NCBI GenBank assembly: GCA_030372985.1
Contig: JAUCQB010000171.1
Coordinates: 1 to 64,000 of the forward strand
Reading direction: 5' to 3'
Source: Phycisphaerae bacterium
GTDB lineage: Bacteria > Planctomycetota > Phycisphaerae > UBA1845 > PWPN01
Length of the DNA stretch: 64,000 nt
Shown here: positions 36,932-46,043 of the stretch, piece by piece
How positions within the stretch are numbered: position 1 is the stretch's first letter
How the letters are laid out: each line of letters begins with the position of its first letter
Made by a program: the position numbers and the translations under genes
Notes under the pieces: model-generated
What the model was told of the DNA's origin: nothing
What the model saw: only the letters and a program-made list of their open reading frames with translations
The model's database searches: none

Positions 36932-39193
36932 CTAGTGCAATCGGTTGGCAACCCGGGCACACGCCGGTCCGGGATTGTACCTCAGATAGTAAACGCCGAC
37001 ACACACGAGGACCAGGATCAGGTCGATGGTGCCAAACAGGAACAGGTAGTGTACGACCGCACCGGTGCCGAATCCGTAGCTGTGCAGACCGGTGCCGAGA
37101 ACAAAGTTGACGCCCACGTAGGTCATGATGATCAGCCAGAAAGCCAGGATGCTCTTGACGGCGTCGCCCAGCGGTCCCCTGACCAGCGCGCACACGACCA
37201 CGGCGGCCGCCGCCGAGCCCAGACCGAGCCATCGCATCATGGTCAGTGGAGCCAGCCTCGCCCCGACAATCCCGAACACCGCCGCGCCCAGCAGCAACGC
37301 AAAAACATACATCCACGCCGGTGTTTTCTCACGACTCACGCGAACGTGAAGAATGGTCAGATAGGCCAGCAGTGCGATCAGCGACCAGACCTCCTTGGGG
37401 TCCCACCCCCAGTAGCGGCCCCAGGACGATGCCGCCCACATGCTCCCCGTGGCAATCCCGATGAGCAGCAGAAACGCGCCGGCCAGGACATAGAGATAGT
37501 GCAGGCGATCGATGGTTTTCACGAGTTGCGAACGCTCTGGGGTCGCGGCCATCACAAACATCTGTCCGTGGGCAATCAGAAAGGCAATCGCCAGCACGGC
37601 ATACGAGACCATGATGACCGGCACGTGGATGGACATCCAGATGGTGTCCATCAGGACCGGCGGAGTGGGGCGGATGTACTGGTCCAAGGGCAGCTTATCC
37701 GCCAAAAACAGCGTCAGCGCGCCGATAACCGAGGCGGTCACAAATGCCGCTCGGATGCGCATTTCGGAGCTTGTTGGCGCCTCGTCGGATGGCGGTGTCA
37801 GCACGCGAGCGGGTCCCAAGGGATCATCGCCGTAGGCATTCGGCCCCGTCGTACCTCTGAGGAAACCCAATTCGACGATCGCCCAGATCCAGCCGATCAC
37901 AGGAATCATCATGACGAGGGCCATCCACCCGGATTTACCTCGGTCGTGCCATCTTTTGACCTGGGCAGCCAGACTCACCCAGAACAGCGGCAGCAGGAGC
38001 AACAAATACAGTGTCATGCAGGCAGAGATCGTGACCGCATTGGCGGAGGCATCATGACAGACGCCCAGCAGATCTTCCGCAAGCATGAGGTGAAGGAGGT
38101 CGCCGATCAGGCTCGCTGTCAAGGTCGTGTACCAGTACTCCATTCGGCGGATTCGACCCTTGAACGCAAACAGCGATGCTCCGGAAGAAGAGGGCGATGG
38201 CGACTCCTTGACGACAGCGATCATCATGGTCAGAAGGGCGAACGCCGTGGCTCCCCAGCCCATAAACAGCAGCGACTCGAACATGTTCGAGGCGGGAATT
38301 CGCCCGGCGATCTGCCAGCGAAGCCACATGCCGTAGCTGAGCACCGCAAAACCCGCCGCCAGGGCTGCGATGGTCAGCACGTCCATGACACGGTTGCGAA
38401 GGATCAGGGCAAGCAGGCCGCAGATGGCGCCGACCAGCATGATCTTCCATGACATTCCCAGCGGATGCAGCCGGTTGGAGCGCAGCTCGGTGGCGATCAA
38501 ATCGGGCGACGGCCGATACGCCGCCGGCAGACCTTCGAGCACCGAACGAAGCTTCTCGCAGGCTTGAGCAAAGGCGCGATCATCACCGCGCAGGAAAGCA
38601 CCGCCGACCGACAGCCAGGCTTCCTCGGGAGAGCCACCGGCGGCCTTCGCCCCCGGAGCCAACTCGATGGGCTTCCAGGCGCCCAGCGGATCACTCGGAT
38701 GAGGAATCAGGTGGATGGCCTGCCCGGCCAGAATCGTGTCCAGCCAGGTCAGCCGTTCCCGGATGTCGCGAACCTTGGATTCCAGCGGGTCGAGCTTGCG
38801 TCCCTGGACCATTGCCAGGTCGTCCATGAGCTGCCGCAGGCGTTGATGGCGCAGCAGCATCTCATACGAGAAGACGGTCTGGTCTGCCGGAAGCTGCAGC
38901 TCCCTGCGGAGCTCTGCGTTGCCGATCTCGATCAGCGGCTGCTGCATCCACCTCGCCGAGTCGAATGTCCACGCCAGCAGCAAGGCCACCGGGTCATGCC
39001 TCTGCCAACGGGGTGTTCCGGTCACCGATTCAACCATGTCGAGGGCCAGCGTATCCAGGGGCATCCAGCGGCCGTCATGCTGGACCGGAATGGCCCTGAC
39101 GATGCTGAAGTCGAGCGAGTCGGGGATCGTCGGCGAGGCCGGGGCCGTCGTCTGCGTCAGCGACGCGGCAAGAAGGAGCTGCAGCACATGCAT
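36932..39193 (-). CDS. CcsA/CcmF-type cytochrome c assembly protein with inserted DUF805 domain
   Basis: 753 residues. N-terminal signal-like helix, a ~220-residue periplasmic part, then many membrane helices. The CcsA core shows WGATAFALL, HVPVIMVSYAVLAIAF, and the haem-binding WGRYWGWDPKEVWSLI. Between the early and late helices, nt about 37811-38173, sits a complete DUF805 unit: FKGRIRRMEYWY ... KRWHDRGKSGWMALVMMIPVIGW ... RGTTGPNAYGDDPLGP. With ResB it should deliver haem and ligate it to apocytochrome c (system II). ATG 39193 overlaps the resB TGA by one base; GGAGG stands seven bases upstream. Confidence 0.88.
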   Translation of the reverse strand: MHVLQLLLAASLTQTTAPASPTIPDSLDFSIVRAIPVQHDGRWMPLDTLALDMVESVTGTPRWQRHDPVALLLAWTFDSARWMQQPLIEIGNAELRRELQLPADQTVFSYEMLLRHQRLRQLMDDLAMVQGRKLDPLESKVRDIRERLTWLDTILAGQAIHLIPHPSDPLGAWKPIELAPGAKAAGGSPEEAWLSVGGAFLRGDDRAFAQACEKLRSVLEGLPAAYRPSPDLIATELRSNRLHPLGMSWKIMLVGAICGLLALILRNRVMDVLTIAALAAGFAVLSYGMWLRWQIAGRIPASNMFESLLFMGWGATAFALLTMMIAVVKESPSPSSSGASLFAFKGRIRRMEYWYTTLTASLIGDLLHLMLAEDLLGVCHDASANAVTISACMTLYLLLLLPLFWVSLAAQVKRWHDRGKSGWMALVMMIPVIGWIWAIVELGFLRGTTGPNAYGDDPLGPARVLTPPSDEAPTSSEMRIRAAFVTASVIGALTLFLADKLPLDQYIRPTPPVLMDTIWMSIHVPVIMVSYAVLAIAFLIAHGQMFVMAATPERSQLVKTIDRLHYLYVLAGAFLLLIGIATGSMWAASSWGRYWGWDPKEVWSLIALLAYLTILHVRVSREKTPAWMYVFALLLGAAVFGIVGARLAPLTMMRWLGLGSAAAAVVVCALVRGPLGDAVKSILAFWLIIMTYVGVNFVLGTGLHSYGFGTGAVVHYLFLFGTIDLILVLVCVGVYYLRYNPGPACARVANRLH

Positions 39194-40974
39194 CACAAGG
39201 CCTCCTTCCCATCGCGGCTGGCGGTCTCGGGGGCCTGACCGGCCGTGCTCTTGAGCCGGTTGATCAACACCAGCAGGACGCCGAACATCATCAGGCCGTA
39301 TCCCGCAAAGACGATCGGCTTTCCCGGGTCCCGCGAGACGCTGAGCACGCTGGCCGTGTGCTGACCTGTCTGGCGATAGCTCGATTGGTAGAAGGTGTAC
39401 CCGCCATAGCTCGTCGGGTGATTCATACTGATGACTCGGCTCTCCACTCGTCCCGAAGCCGGGTCGGTGATGGTGATCCGGCTTTCATACGAGCGAGGCC
39501 GGTTGGTGCCGGGGTAGTTGCCGATTCTGAAAGCGTCGAGCGCGACCTTGAAGCCGAGCGGGATGGTTTTGTCGTCGTATTCGAGACGGTAGGTGTGCCC
39601 GCTCAAGACCACCGGCTGATCGCTGTATTTCTGCAACCAGATATCCGTCTTTTCCTGGCCGGAGGTCAGCCGCACGAGGATCGCAGGGCGCGGCTCGGCA
39701 TGGGAATGGGCGGAAGGCGATACGATTCGATGCGGGCGGGCGTTTTTGAAGACGCGCGACACCCCGAGCTTGCGCTGCGGCCAGGGCGTCTGAAGCGGCG
39801 TGCCCGCTTGCAGCTTACTGAAGAAGCTGTCCCGTCCACTGGTGAATCTTGCATGCAGCTGATCGTCCGGGCCGACGAGGATTTCGACCGGAGCATGGAC
39901 ATCTTGGTCAACCGTGGCCACCAGGATCAGCTTGACGTCCTGGTTCCTGAGATTCCCGTGCATCGACTGGAAGTCGGGAAAGCGGGCGAACGCAAATCGT
40001 GTCTCGATTCCCTGCGGGCCGGACAGCTCGGCTTCAATGGCCGGATTCACCGGCTGGTTGGATGCATTGGTGATCTGGCCCCGGCCGGCGACCGTCGCGT
40101 GAGGCAGGTATCGCAGGACTCGCAGGGTCATGCCGGTGTTACCCACGGGCTGGGTCGCGGCGATGCAGTCATCGACGTTCAGTTGGTAAGCGGTGCCCTG
40201 GTATTCAACCCTTACCGTGCGTGTCCCATCCCCCTCGGCTGCCGGAGCGGTGGACGCGCGTTTTTCCAGTTCCTGCTCGTCGGTGATCTCGATGCACGCC
40301 ACCTGGACTTCACCTACCGTTCCGGCCTGCCCGGCCGGCACCCACGCCGGTTCATCCGTGCCGGTTTCCGAGAACGACACCTCAATCGCCAGGCTCGCAT
40401 GCGGGTTGTCGTTCCGCATCTCCGTGCGCGCGGTGCTGTCGAAGGCGAATTCAAGCACCTCGGCGCGCACCGATTCGGCGGAGACGGCGGGTTGTCCCGG
40501 AACCTTCACCGTGCCCGCGTCCAGAAGCGGCGGGGGGTTGATCTCCATCGAGGACTTTGATGATCGGCTTTCGAGCACAAAGACATCCTGGGGAATGGTG
40601 AGGTCGGCGACGGACTGACCCTCGACGATGCTGACCCGGCCGTCGATGCCGAGTTTCTGAGTGACCCACGCCCCGGCCAGGATCAGCAGGATCGAGCCGT
40701 GAGCCATCACGAAACCGATTTGGTGCCTGGAGAAGGGATATCTGACGGCCAGAGCCGCGCCCGCATTGACAGCCAGGAGCCCCAGAAGGGTCTTGAACCA
40801 CCAGGACTTGTAGAAAAACGCAAGGGCTTTTTCGCTGCCGTGGGCCGATTCAAACACCGTCGCGCAGGCCATGGCCACGCTGAGCAACAGCAGGATGACG
40901 GCGGCAAACCAGAGCGACCCGATGGCCCTGAGGGGAGACAATCCCGGTCTGGGAGGGCGTTCACTCTTACTCAT
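39193..40974 (-). CDS. resB: ResB-family cytochrome c biogenesis protein
   Basis: 593 residues. N-terminal helices (IGSLWFAAVILLLLSVAMAC; WWFKTLLGLLAVNAGAALAV; IGFVMAHGSILLILAGAWV), a long periplasmic beta-rich domain, and a C-terminal helix preceded by MNHPTSYGGYTFYQSSYRQT, the strongest ResB/Ccs1 motif. ResB forms the haem-lyase complex with CcsA, encoded immediately downstream with a one-base overlap. Start ATG 40974. Divergent from the GH36 gene. Confidence 0.88.
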   Translation of the reverse strand: MSKSERPPRPGLSPLRAIGSLWFAAVILLLLSVAMACATVFESAHGSEKALAFFYKSWWFKTLLGLLAVNAGAALAVRYPFSRHQIGFVMAHGSILLILAGAWVTQKLGIDGRVSIVEGQSVADLTIPQDVFVLESRSSKSSMEINPPPLLDAGTVKVPGQPAVSAESVRAEVLEFAFDSTARTEMRNDNPHASLAIEVSFSETGTDEPAWVPAGQAGTVGEVQVACIEITDEQELEKRASTAPAAEGDGTRTVRVEYQGTAYQLNVDDCIAATQPVGNTGMTLRVLRYLPHATVAGRGQITNASNQPVNPAIEAELSGPQGIETRFAFARFPDFQSMHGNLRNQDVKLILVATVDQDVHAPVEILVGPDDQLHARFTSGRDSFFSKLQAGTPLQTPWPQRKLGVSRVFKNARPHRIVSPSAHSHAEPRPAILVRLTSGQEKTDIWLQKYSDQPVVLSGHTYRLEYDDKTIPLGFKVALDAFRIGNYPGTNRPRSYESRITITDPASGRVESRVISMNHPTSYGGYTFYQSSYRQTGQHTASVLSVSRDPGKPIVFAGYGLMMFGVLLVLINRLKSTAGQAPETASRDGKEAL

Positions 40975-41313
40975 GGTGCAGTTGCTTGTCGAACGTCCAC
41001 GGGACCCGCCGGCCGCGTCACAAGAACCTTACCCGGCTCCTGGCCGACCTTTCGCCCTAATCATAGTCCACCATGGCCGGAAACAACAGAAGGGGTACCT
41101 CCGGCGGCGGTGGGCAGCGCCTTGGTTGCGGGTTATCCTATGTGCCACTTGGAGGGTGCGGTTCCTCAGAAACCAGGCATGTGGTGTCCTGCTCGGGCGC
41201 TTTCCCCTCGGCCGGCCGAACGACGCGGGTGCCAGGGACACTTTCGACCTGCCCGAGCGGCGCCGGCATGGAAACGGGCGAGGTCATTCGTGGATAGAGC
41301 CAAGGAGCGCGAG
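40975..41313. other. Divergent region between resB and GH36 gene
   Basis: About 340 bases. An open frame continues from the GH36 gene back through here into resB, but it is not protein-like and a good ribosome site marks the true start at 41314. No repeat recognised. Confidence 0.4.
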
Positions 41314-43839
41314 ATGAGTCGATTTCCCGTCGAAAAGAGGGCAGGTCTGTGGCAGGGAACACTGCTGCTGCTCACGTCGACAACCGTGTTCGGCCTCGAC
41401 TTCAAGCCTGCGTCGACGGACTGGCTGGATGCCCTTGATGTCGTGCCGTATGCGGCGCCGCAGCCCGATCGCGAGTTGGTCATGCAGGTCCTCCGGCAGG
41501 ACGCCGAGAAGCTGCAAGTCGGCAAGTCGGTGATCGGCACCCCGCTGACGCTGGGTGATCGCGTCTTCGAGCACGGCCTGGGTACGCACGCGAACAGCCG
41601 TATCCGCATCTTCTCCGCAACGCCCATCGTCCGGTTCACCGCTTGGGCGGGTGTCGACGCCAACGACCGGACCAGGGGCGGCCAGGGGTCCGTGGTGTTC
41701 TCGGTTTCGCTGGGCGAGATGGAGCGGTTCCGAAGCCAGGTGATGAACGCCGCCTCGCAGCCCGTGCGGGTCGACGTGAACGCCAAAGGTGCGCGCGTCC
41801 TCGACCTGGGTGTGGACGACGCGGGCGACGGGATCATCTGTGACCACGCCGACTGGGCTGACGCCGAGCTCACGCTGCAAGGGGGCAGGACGATCAGGTT
41901 GGATGAGATCCCGCAGGGCGTGGTGCCTCACATTGCCTCACGGTATCCCTTCTCGTTCAACTATGATGGCCAGTCGAGCAGCGATCTCTTGCAGACATGG
42001 AAGAAAGAGACTTCTGCGTCACCGCCGGCGGCGGCGAGGAACAGCAGTGATCCCGCAGCGCTGCAATGCGAGGCGACGACGTGGACCGATCCGAAAACCG
42101 GGCTCCGCGTCTGCTGGGAGGTCACCCGGTTCGCGGACTCTCCGGCCATTGAGTGGCTGCTCACTTTCGAGAACACCGGCCCGGCTGATACGCCGATCGT
42201 CGAGAATATCCAGTCACTGGATGTCAGCCTCAACACCCCGCTCAACGAGCGAGGAACGTACCAGCTGCATCGAACCAACGGGGCCCCGTCCAATCCGACC
42301 GATTTCGAGGTTCGCACGGTTGCCATGGCCCCCGGCCAGACCCAGACCATGGGCGGCGGCGGGGGGCGATCGTCAAACAAAGATTTCCCGTTCTTCAAGG
42401 TCGAGACGGGCAAGGGCTCACTGATCGTGGCCGTCGGCTGGTCCGGGCAATGGGCCGCTCAGGTATCGAGCCCACAGGTTCCCTCGCTGCGTATTAGCGC
42501 GGGGATCGAAAGGACCCATTTCAAGCTCCGACCCGGCGAGAAGGTGCGCATGCCGCGCATCCTGGTGCTCCATTGGGAGGGTGATACGCGGGAGAGCAAC
42601 GCCCAATTCCGCCAACTCATCTACAAGCACTACGCGGCCGTGAGAGCCGGCAAGAAACCGCTGCCCACGCTGTTCTGCAATACCTGCTTCACCCGAGGCG
42701 GCGGCTGGCTCAACGAGTGCAATGCCGAGAATCAGATCTCGCTGATCAAGGCGTATGCCCCGCTGGGCTTGGAGGCATTGTTGACCGACGCCGGCTGGTT
42801 CACCGGCGGCTGGCCCAACGGTGCGGGCAACTGGGACCCACGCAAGGACGCCTATCCCGACGGCATGGGTGCGGTGGCCGCGGCCGCCAAGGCTCACAAC
42901 ATGATCTACGGTCTGTGGTTCGAACCGGAGCGCGTGGTCGCGGGCACGTCGCTGCACAAGGAGCATCCCGATTGGGTGCTGAGCCCCGGCGGTGCGAATC
43001 CGGGCACCTTCCTGGCCGACTTCGGCCGCAAGGAGGTGCAGGACTACTTCTTTGACATCGTGAAAGGCTTCATGGCCTTGCCCGGCTTCCGAGTCTATCG
43101 GCAGGACTTCAACATGGACCCGCTGGCCTACTGGCGGCACAACGATGCCCCGGACCGACAGGGCATCACCGAGATCAGGTACATCGAAGGCTTGTACGCT
43201 TACTGGGACCGTATCGCCGACACCTGGCCGGACAGCCTGCGAGAGGAATGCGCCAGCGGCGGCCGTCGGATCGACCTTGAAACGGTCATGCGCATGCACA
43301 TCCACCAGGACAGCGATTACTGGTTCGACAACGACGTGGACCAGGCCCAGATCTGGGGGCTGAGCCAGTACCTGCCGAACAACGTGTTCGTCGGGCACAT
43401 CAACCGGCTGGACGACTACTCGTTCAATTCGGTGATCGCCACGTCGTTGTGCATGGGCTGGATCGCCGACGGCCCTGGTTTCGACCAGGCCCGCGGGAAA
43501 AAACTGCTCGACCGCTACCTCGCCCTGCGGCACCTGCTGATCGGAGCGTGGTATCCTCTGCTGCCGTATTCGCGGGACGGCCACGAATGGATCGCCTCGC
43601 AGTACCACCGGCCGGACCTCGATGAGGGCATGATTCTCGCGTTCCGCCGGGCGGAGAGCCCGTACCGCACGGTTGACGTGTCGCTCGGCGGCCTGAAGGC
43701 GGACGTTATCTATGAATTAACCAGCGAGGCGACGGGGCAGAAAGTGCAGGCCAAGGGCGCTGACCTAATGAGGCAGCATCAGTTGACGATCCCCGAAAAG
43801 CACAAGTCGGAAGTGATCAGATATCGGCCGGCGAAGTAG
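41314..43839 (+). CDS. NPCBM-domain GH36 alpha-galactosidase-like enzyme
   Basis: 841 residues from ATG 41314 with AAGGAG seven bases before. A weak signal peptide (GLWQGTLLLLTSTTVFG) leads to an NPCBM domain (FEHGLGTHANSRIRI; FTAWAGVDANDRT). The GH36 (GH-D clan) barrel follows: ALLTDAGWFTGGWP, YGLWFEPERVV, nucleophile VYRQDFNMDP (Asp598) and acid/base CASGGRRIDLE (Asp654). Predicted to release alpha-galactose or a related sugar outside the cytoplasm. Monocistronic, followed by a hairpin terminator. Confidence 0.88.
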   Translation: MSRFPVEKRAGLWQGTLLLLTSTTVFGLDFKPASTDWLDALDVVPYAAPQPDRELVMQVLRQDAEKLQVGKSVIGTPLTLGDRVFEHGLGTHANSRIRIFSATPIVRFTAWAGVDANDRTRGGQGSVVFSVSLGEMERFRSQVMNAASQPVRVDVNAKGARVLDLGVDDAGDGIICDHADWADAELTLQGGRTIRLDEIPQGVVPHIASRYPFSFNYDGQSSSDLLQTWKKETSASPPAAARNSSDPAALQCEATTWTDPKTGLRVCWEVTRFADSPAIEWLLTFENTGPADTPIVENIQSLDVSLNTPLNERGTYQLHRTNGAPSNPTDFEVRTVAMAPGQTQTMGGGGGRSSNKDFPFFKVETGKGSLIVAVGWSGQWAAQVSSPQVPSLRISAGIERTHFKLRPGEKVRMPRILVLHWEGDTRESNAQFRQLIYKHYAAVRAGKKPLPTLFCNTCFTRGGGWLNECNAENQISLIKAYAPLGLEALLTDAGWFTGGWPNGAGNWDPRKDAYPDGMGAVAAAAKAHNMIYGLWFEPERVVAGTSLHKEHPDWVLSPGGANPGTFLADFGRKEVQDYFFDIVKGFMALPGFRVYRQDFNMDPLAYWRHNDAPDRQGITEIRYIEGLYAYWDRIADTWPDSLREECASGGRRIDLETVMRMHIHQDSDYWFDNDVDQAQIWGLSQYLPNNVFVGHINRLDDYSFNSVIATSLCMGWIADGPGFDQARGKKLLDRYLALRHLLIGAWYPLLPYSRDGHEWIASQYHRPDLDEGMILAFRRAESPYRTVDVSLGGLKADVIYELTSEATGQKVQAKGADLMRQHQLTIPEKHKSEVIRYRPAK

Positions 43840-43860
43840 GGCCGATGCCCCCGTCGGCCC
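43839..43860 (+). terminator. Hairpin after GH36 gene
   Basis: GGGCCGA (43839-43845) pairs with TCGGCCC (43854-43860) across an 8-base loop, starting in the stop codon of the GH36 gene. A short T-rich stretch (CTCTGTTTC) follows. Confidence 0.5.
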
Positions 43861-43888
43861 CCTCTGTTTCCGTGTCTGTCCGGATACA

Positions 43889-43950
43889 CCACGGGGGCAC
43901 GGAGGACACGGGGGTGAAAGCCGTTAGCTGTTAGCTTTTGGCTCTTAGCC
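43889..43950. repeat. Dispersed intergenic repeats
   Basis: Two words shared with other spacers: CACGGGGGCACGGAGGACAC (reverse-complement match of 19250-19266) and TTAGCTGTTAGCTTTTGGCT (reverse-complement match of 62641-62672). Both are typical planctomycete spacer sequences of unknown origin. Confidence 0.6.
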
Positions 43951-44335
43951 AGGCGGGCCGAGAGGGGGCCTGGAAACGACTGGCAACTGCCCTGTCGACC
44001 CTTCCGGTGCCCGTCAATCGCGTGCCAAAAGTGGTTTGACGGGTTGCTGTGCTGTCATTCTGGCACACGCACATATGGTGGCCTGTCTAGGCATGTCCCC
44101 CATATACTGGGGCATTTGGTCCCACAAAACGTTGTCATCACAGCATTTGTGCCCATACGGCCTCAGAATTGCTACAGCGTGCCTGAACTGGCACGCCGGG
44201 TGCAACTGGGACCGGCAACTGCTGCCCGTCTTGCGGCAGCGAGCGCGGAATGCCGTCCGAGGCGGACAGGCCGCCCGGGGCGTTCGGCTTGGCTCCGAAG
44301 GCGGGCGAGTCGCAGTTTCGACGAAGGGATTCGGC
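43951..44335. other. Left flank of the TIR-like operon
   Basis: About 385 bases lacking a credible gene; visibly less GC-rich than the neighbours around 44030-44170. It should hold the operon promoter; a TTGACG box lies at 44035-44040 but no good -10 partner was found. It may mark the junction of acquired DNA. Confidence 0.35.
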
Positions 44336-44542
44336 ATGGCCAAGAGACCAGAGAATGAGAACAAGCATTGGACTCCCCAGGACATCCGGCAATTGGAGAG
44401 ACTGGCGGACCAGAACACGCCGACCCGGCTAATCGCGTACAAGCTCGGGCGGAGTGAAGACTCGGTTCGGTCCAAGGCCAGCGAGGAAGACATCTCGCTC
44501 AAGCCGACAAACCAATCGCCGTACAACCGGATCAAGCGTTGA
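44336..44542 (+). CDS. Small SANT/HTH-like protein
   Basis: 68 residues: MAKRPENENKHWTPQDIRQL, then RLIAYKLGRSEDSVRSKASE and NQSPYNRIKR. The W-T-P-x-D-x-x-x-L opening followed by A-x-K-L-G-R-S-x-x-S-V-R-x-K-A is the helical pattern of SANT/Myb-like or GcrA-like DNA-binding modules. The first gene of the candidate defence operon, 126 bases before the next start. An antisense open frame covers the region but has no protein-like features. Likely a DNA-binding regulator (inference). Confidence 0.6.
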   Translation: MAKRPENENKHWTPQDIRQLERLADQNTPTRLIAYKLGRSEDSVRSKASEEDISLKPTNQSPYNRIKR

Positions 44543-44668
44543 ACGGGTGCCAGATCTGAATACTGTGGTTCGGAGTTCAGATACCTTCGCCCTTTGGCGA
44601 TCCATGAGAGGCTGACCGCGGCGAGCAGAACGACAGCCCGAGACACTGATCGAGCATGGAGACATCGA

Positions 44669-44920
44669 ATGCGGAACGGTAAACAAGAAGTCAACTGGTC
44701 TGCGGTTATCGCCCGGTGCCTCGCATATCTGTGCCTTAGAAACTCCGAGTACGGCGATAAGTCGACATTGGAGCAGGCTGCTTTCCTTGAGAAGCTGGGG
44801 CTTCCAGCGGAAGACAGGGCTGGGGTAATAGGCAGCACGCCGGCCTCACTGCGAGAACTCGCCCGGCTTGCTCGGAAGAAGACAGGAGACAGACGCAATG
44901 GCAAACGCAAGCGGCGTTGA
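44669..44920 (+). CDS. Small helical protein upstream of sigma-like gene
   Basis: 83 residues from ATG 44669 (MRNGKQEVNWSAVIARCLAY). Helical, with LEQAAFLEKLGLPAEDRAG and GSTPASLRELARLARKK resembling a degenerate HTH/sigma region, and a very basic tail (RRNGKRKRR). Its last 23 bases overlap the next gene, a sign of translational coupling. Not matched to a named family; together with the following gene it looks like a paired regulatory unit. Confidence 0.55.
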   Translation: MRNGKQEVNWSAVIARCLAYLCLRNSEYGDKSTLEQAAFLEKLGLPAEDRAGVIGSTPASLRELARLARKKTGDRRNGKRKRR

Positions 44921-45161
44921 TGAACTGACAGGCGCCGGCGACGGCATGACTGACTTTGAATCGAGGCTACTGAACCTTTTGGGCCTATTGCTGGTGCAGG
45001 AACGCACGCAGACGGGGCAGATCAGCCTGCTCGGGCACGCGGGCTTTCGGTCGGCCGAAATTGCAGCTCTGCTGGGTACTACGCGGAACACGGTGAGTGT
45101 TGCATTGTCAAACCAGCGCAGACGCAGGAGGCCCAAGCAGGGCAGGAAGGCGAAGAAGTAA
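44898..45161 (+). CDS. Sigma-70 region-4-like HTH protein
   Basis: 87 residues from ATG 44898. FESRLLNLLGLLLVQERTQ is followed by LLGHAGFRSAEIAALLGTTR and NTVSVALSNQRRRRR. The GFRSAEIAALLGTTRNTVSV stretch is a region-4-type helix-turn-helix as in ECF sigma factors, but region 2 is missing, so it cannot be a full sigma factor. Overlaps the gene upstream and ends nine bases before the TIR-like gene, so cotranscribed with it. Probably a regulator of the operon (inference). Confidence 0.65.
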   Translation: MANASGVDELTGAGDGMTDFESRLLNLLGLLLVQERTQTGQISLLGHAGFRSAEIAALLGTTRNTVSVALSNQRRRRRPKQGRKAKK

Positions 45162-45170
45162 GGGGCGCAC

Positions 45171-46043
45171 ATGGCGACCATCAACCAGGGTCTTCTCCGC
45201 GAGATCATGAGGACAACGGGTCTCAGCCAAGGGGCGGTCTATGCCCGAATCAAGCAAACCGCTGACTCCGAGTACCTTCCTCGGCACCTTGCTGCAATCA
45301 AGGTCGGTGCCGAAGTCGGCGTCACAATCAACAAGTACGCATCAACGGAGGATCTTGCGCAGTTGCGCCAGGCAGGCACGCCAGTGATGCCCCCGACCGG
45401 CAAGGATCCGGGTGCGAGTCCTGTCGCGCAGCGTGCGATCAAGATTGCCGGCAAGTCTGGCAAGAAGCCAAGTGGAGCGAAGCCCAATCAGGTGTTCGTC
45501 GTACATGGCCGGGATCTCGTCGCCAAGGTGGCGACGTTCGCATTTCTTCGATCGGTTGGCGTGAAGCCGATCGAGTGGAACGCGGCGTTGGCGATGAGCA
45601 AGAAGGCCGCACCGTTCATTGGCGAGATCCTGGATGCAGCGTTTGGTCAAGCCAGAGCCGTTGTCGTCCTCTTGACGCCAGACGACCTCGCGCAGCTTCG
45701 ACCCGATCTTGTTCTGCCGAACGACAAGCCCTACGAGCGTACGCCGACTGGGCAGGCACGCCCCAACGTGCTGTTTGAGGCCGGGATGGCGTTCGCTACA
45801 CATCCGGGACAGACGATACTCGTCCAGCTCGGCCACGTCCGTGAGTTCAGCGATGTGGCTGGGCGTCACGTTGTCCACATGACCAATGATTACGCGAAAC
45901 GTCAGGAGTTCGCGACGAAGCTCAAGAATGCGGGGTGCGACGTTGACACCTCGGGAAGCGACTGGGTCACTGCGGGTGACTTCACCGACCCACAAGCAAG
46001 GGTGCCCGTCGTTGGCAGCCCGAAGCGCAAGCTCCGGATCTAA
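45171..46043 (+). CDS. TIR-like (PF10137-type) nucleotide-binding effector
   Basis: 290 residues. An N-terminal helical domain (LLREIMRTTGLSQGAVYARI ... VTINKYASTEDLAQLRQ) precedes a TIR-like domain from about residue 105: QVFVVHGRD, FIGEILDAAFGQARAVVVLL, TPDDLA, then RPNVLFEAGMAFA with Glu203, the position of the catalytic glutamate in TIR NADases, and TILVQLGHVREFSD. This is the fold of PF10137/COG4271 proteins, which include CBASS/Pycsar-type TIR effectors that degrade NAD during phage infection. Here no cyclase gene is adjacent; instead three small regulator-like genes precede it. Confidence 0.82.
   Translation: MATINQGLLREIMRTTGLSQGAVYARIKQTADSEYLPRHLAAIKVGAEVGVTINKYASTEDLAQLRQAGTPVMPPTGKDPGASPVAQRAIKIAGKSGKKPSGAKPNQVFVVHGRDLVAKVATFAFLRSVGVKPIEWNAALAMSKKAAPFIGEILDAAFGQARAVVVLLTPDDLAQLRPDLVLPNDKPYERTPTGQARPNVLFEAGMAFATHPGQTILVQLGHVREFSDVAGRHVVHMTNDYAKRQEFATKLKNAGCDVDTSGSDWVTAGDFTDPQARVPVVGSPKRKLRI

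Noticed and set aside
44014-44910. Long minus-strand open frame across the small regulator genes
   Set aside because: Translation lacks coherent domains, and the plus-strand frames have HTH-like patterns, consistent overlaps and operon spacing.
44898-45161. Full ECF sigma factor
   Set aside because: Only a region-4-like HTH is present in 87 residues; regions 2 and 3 are absent.
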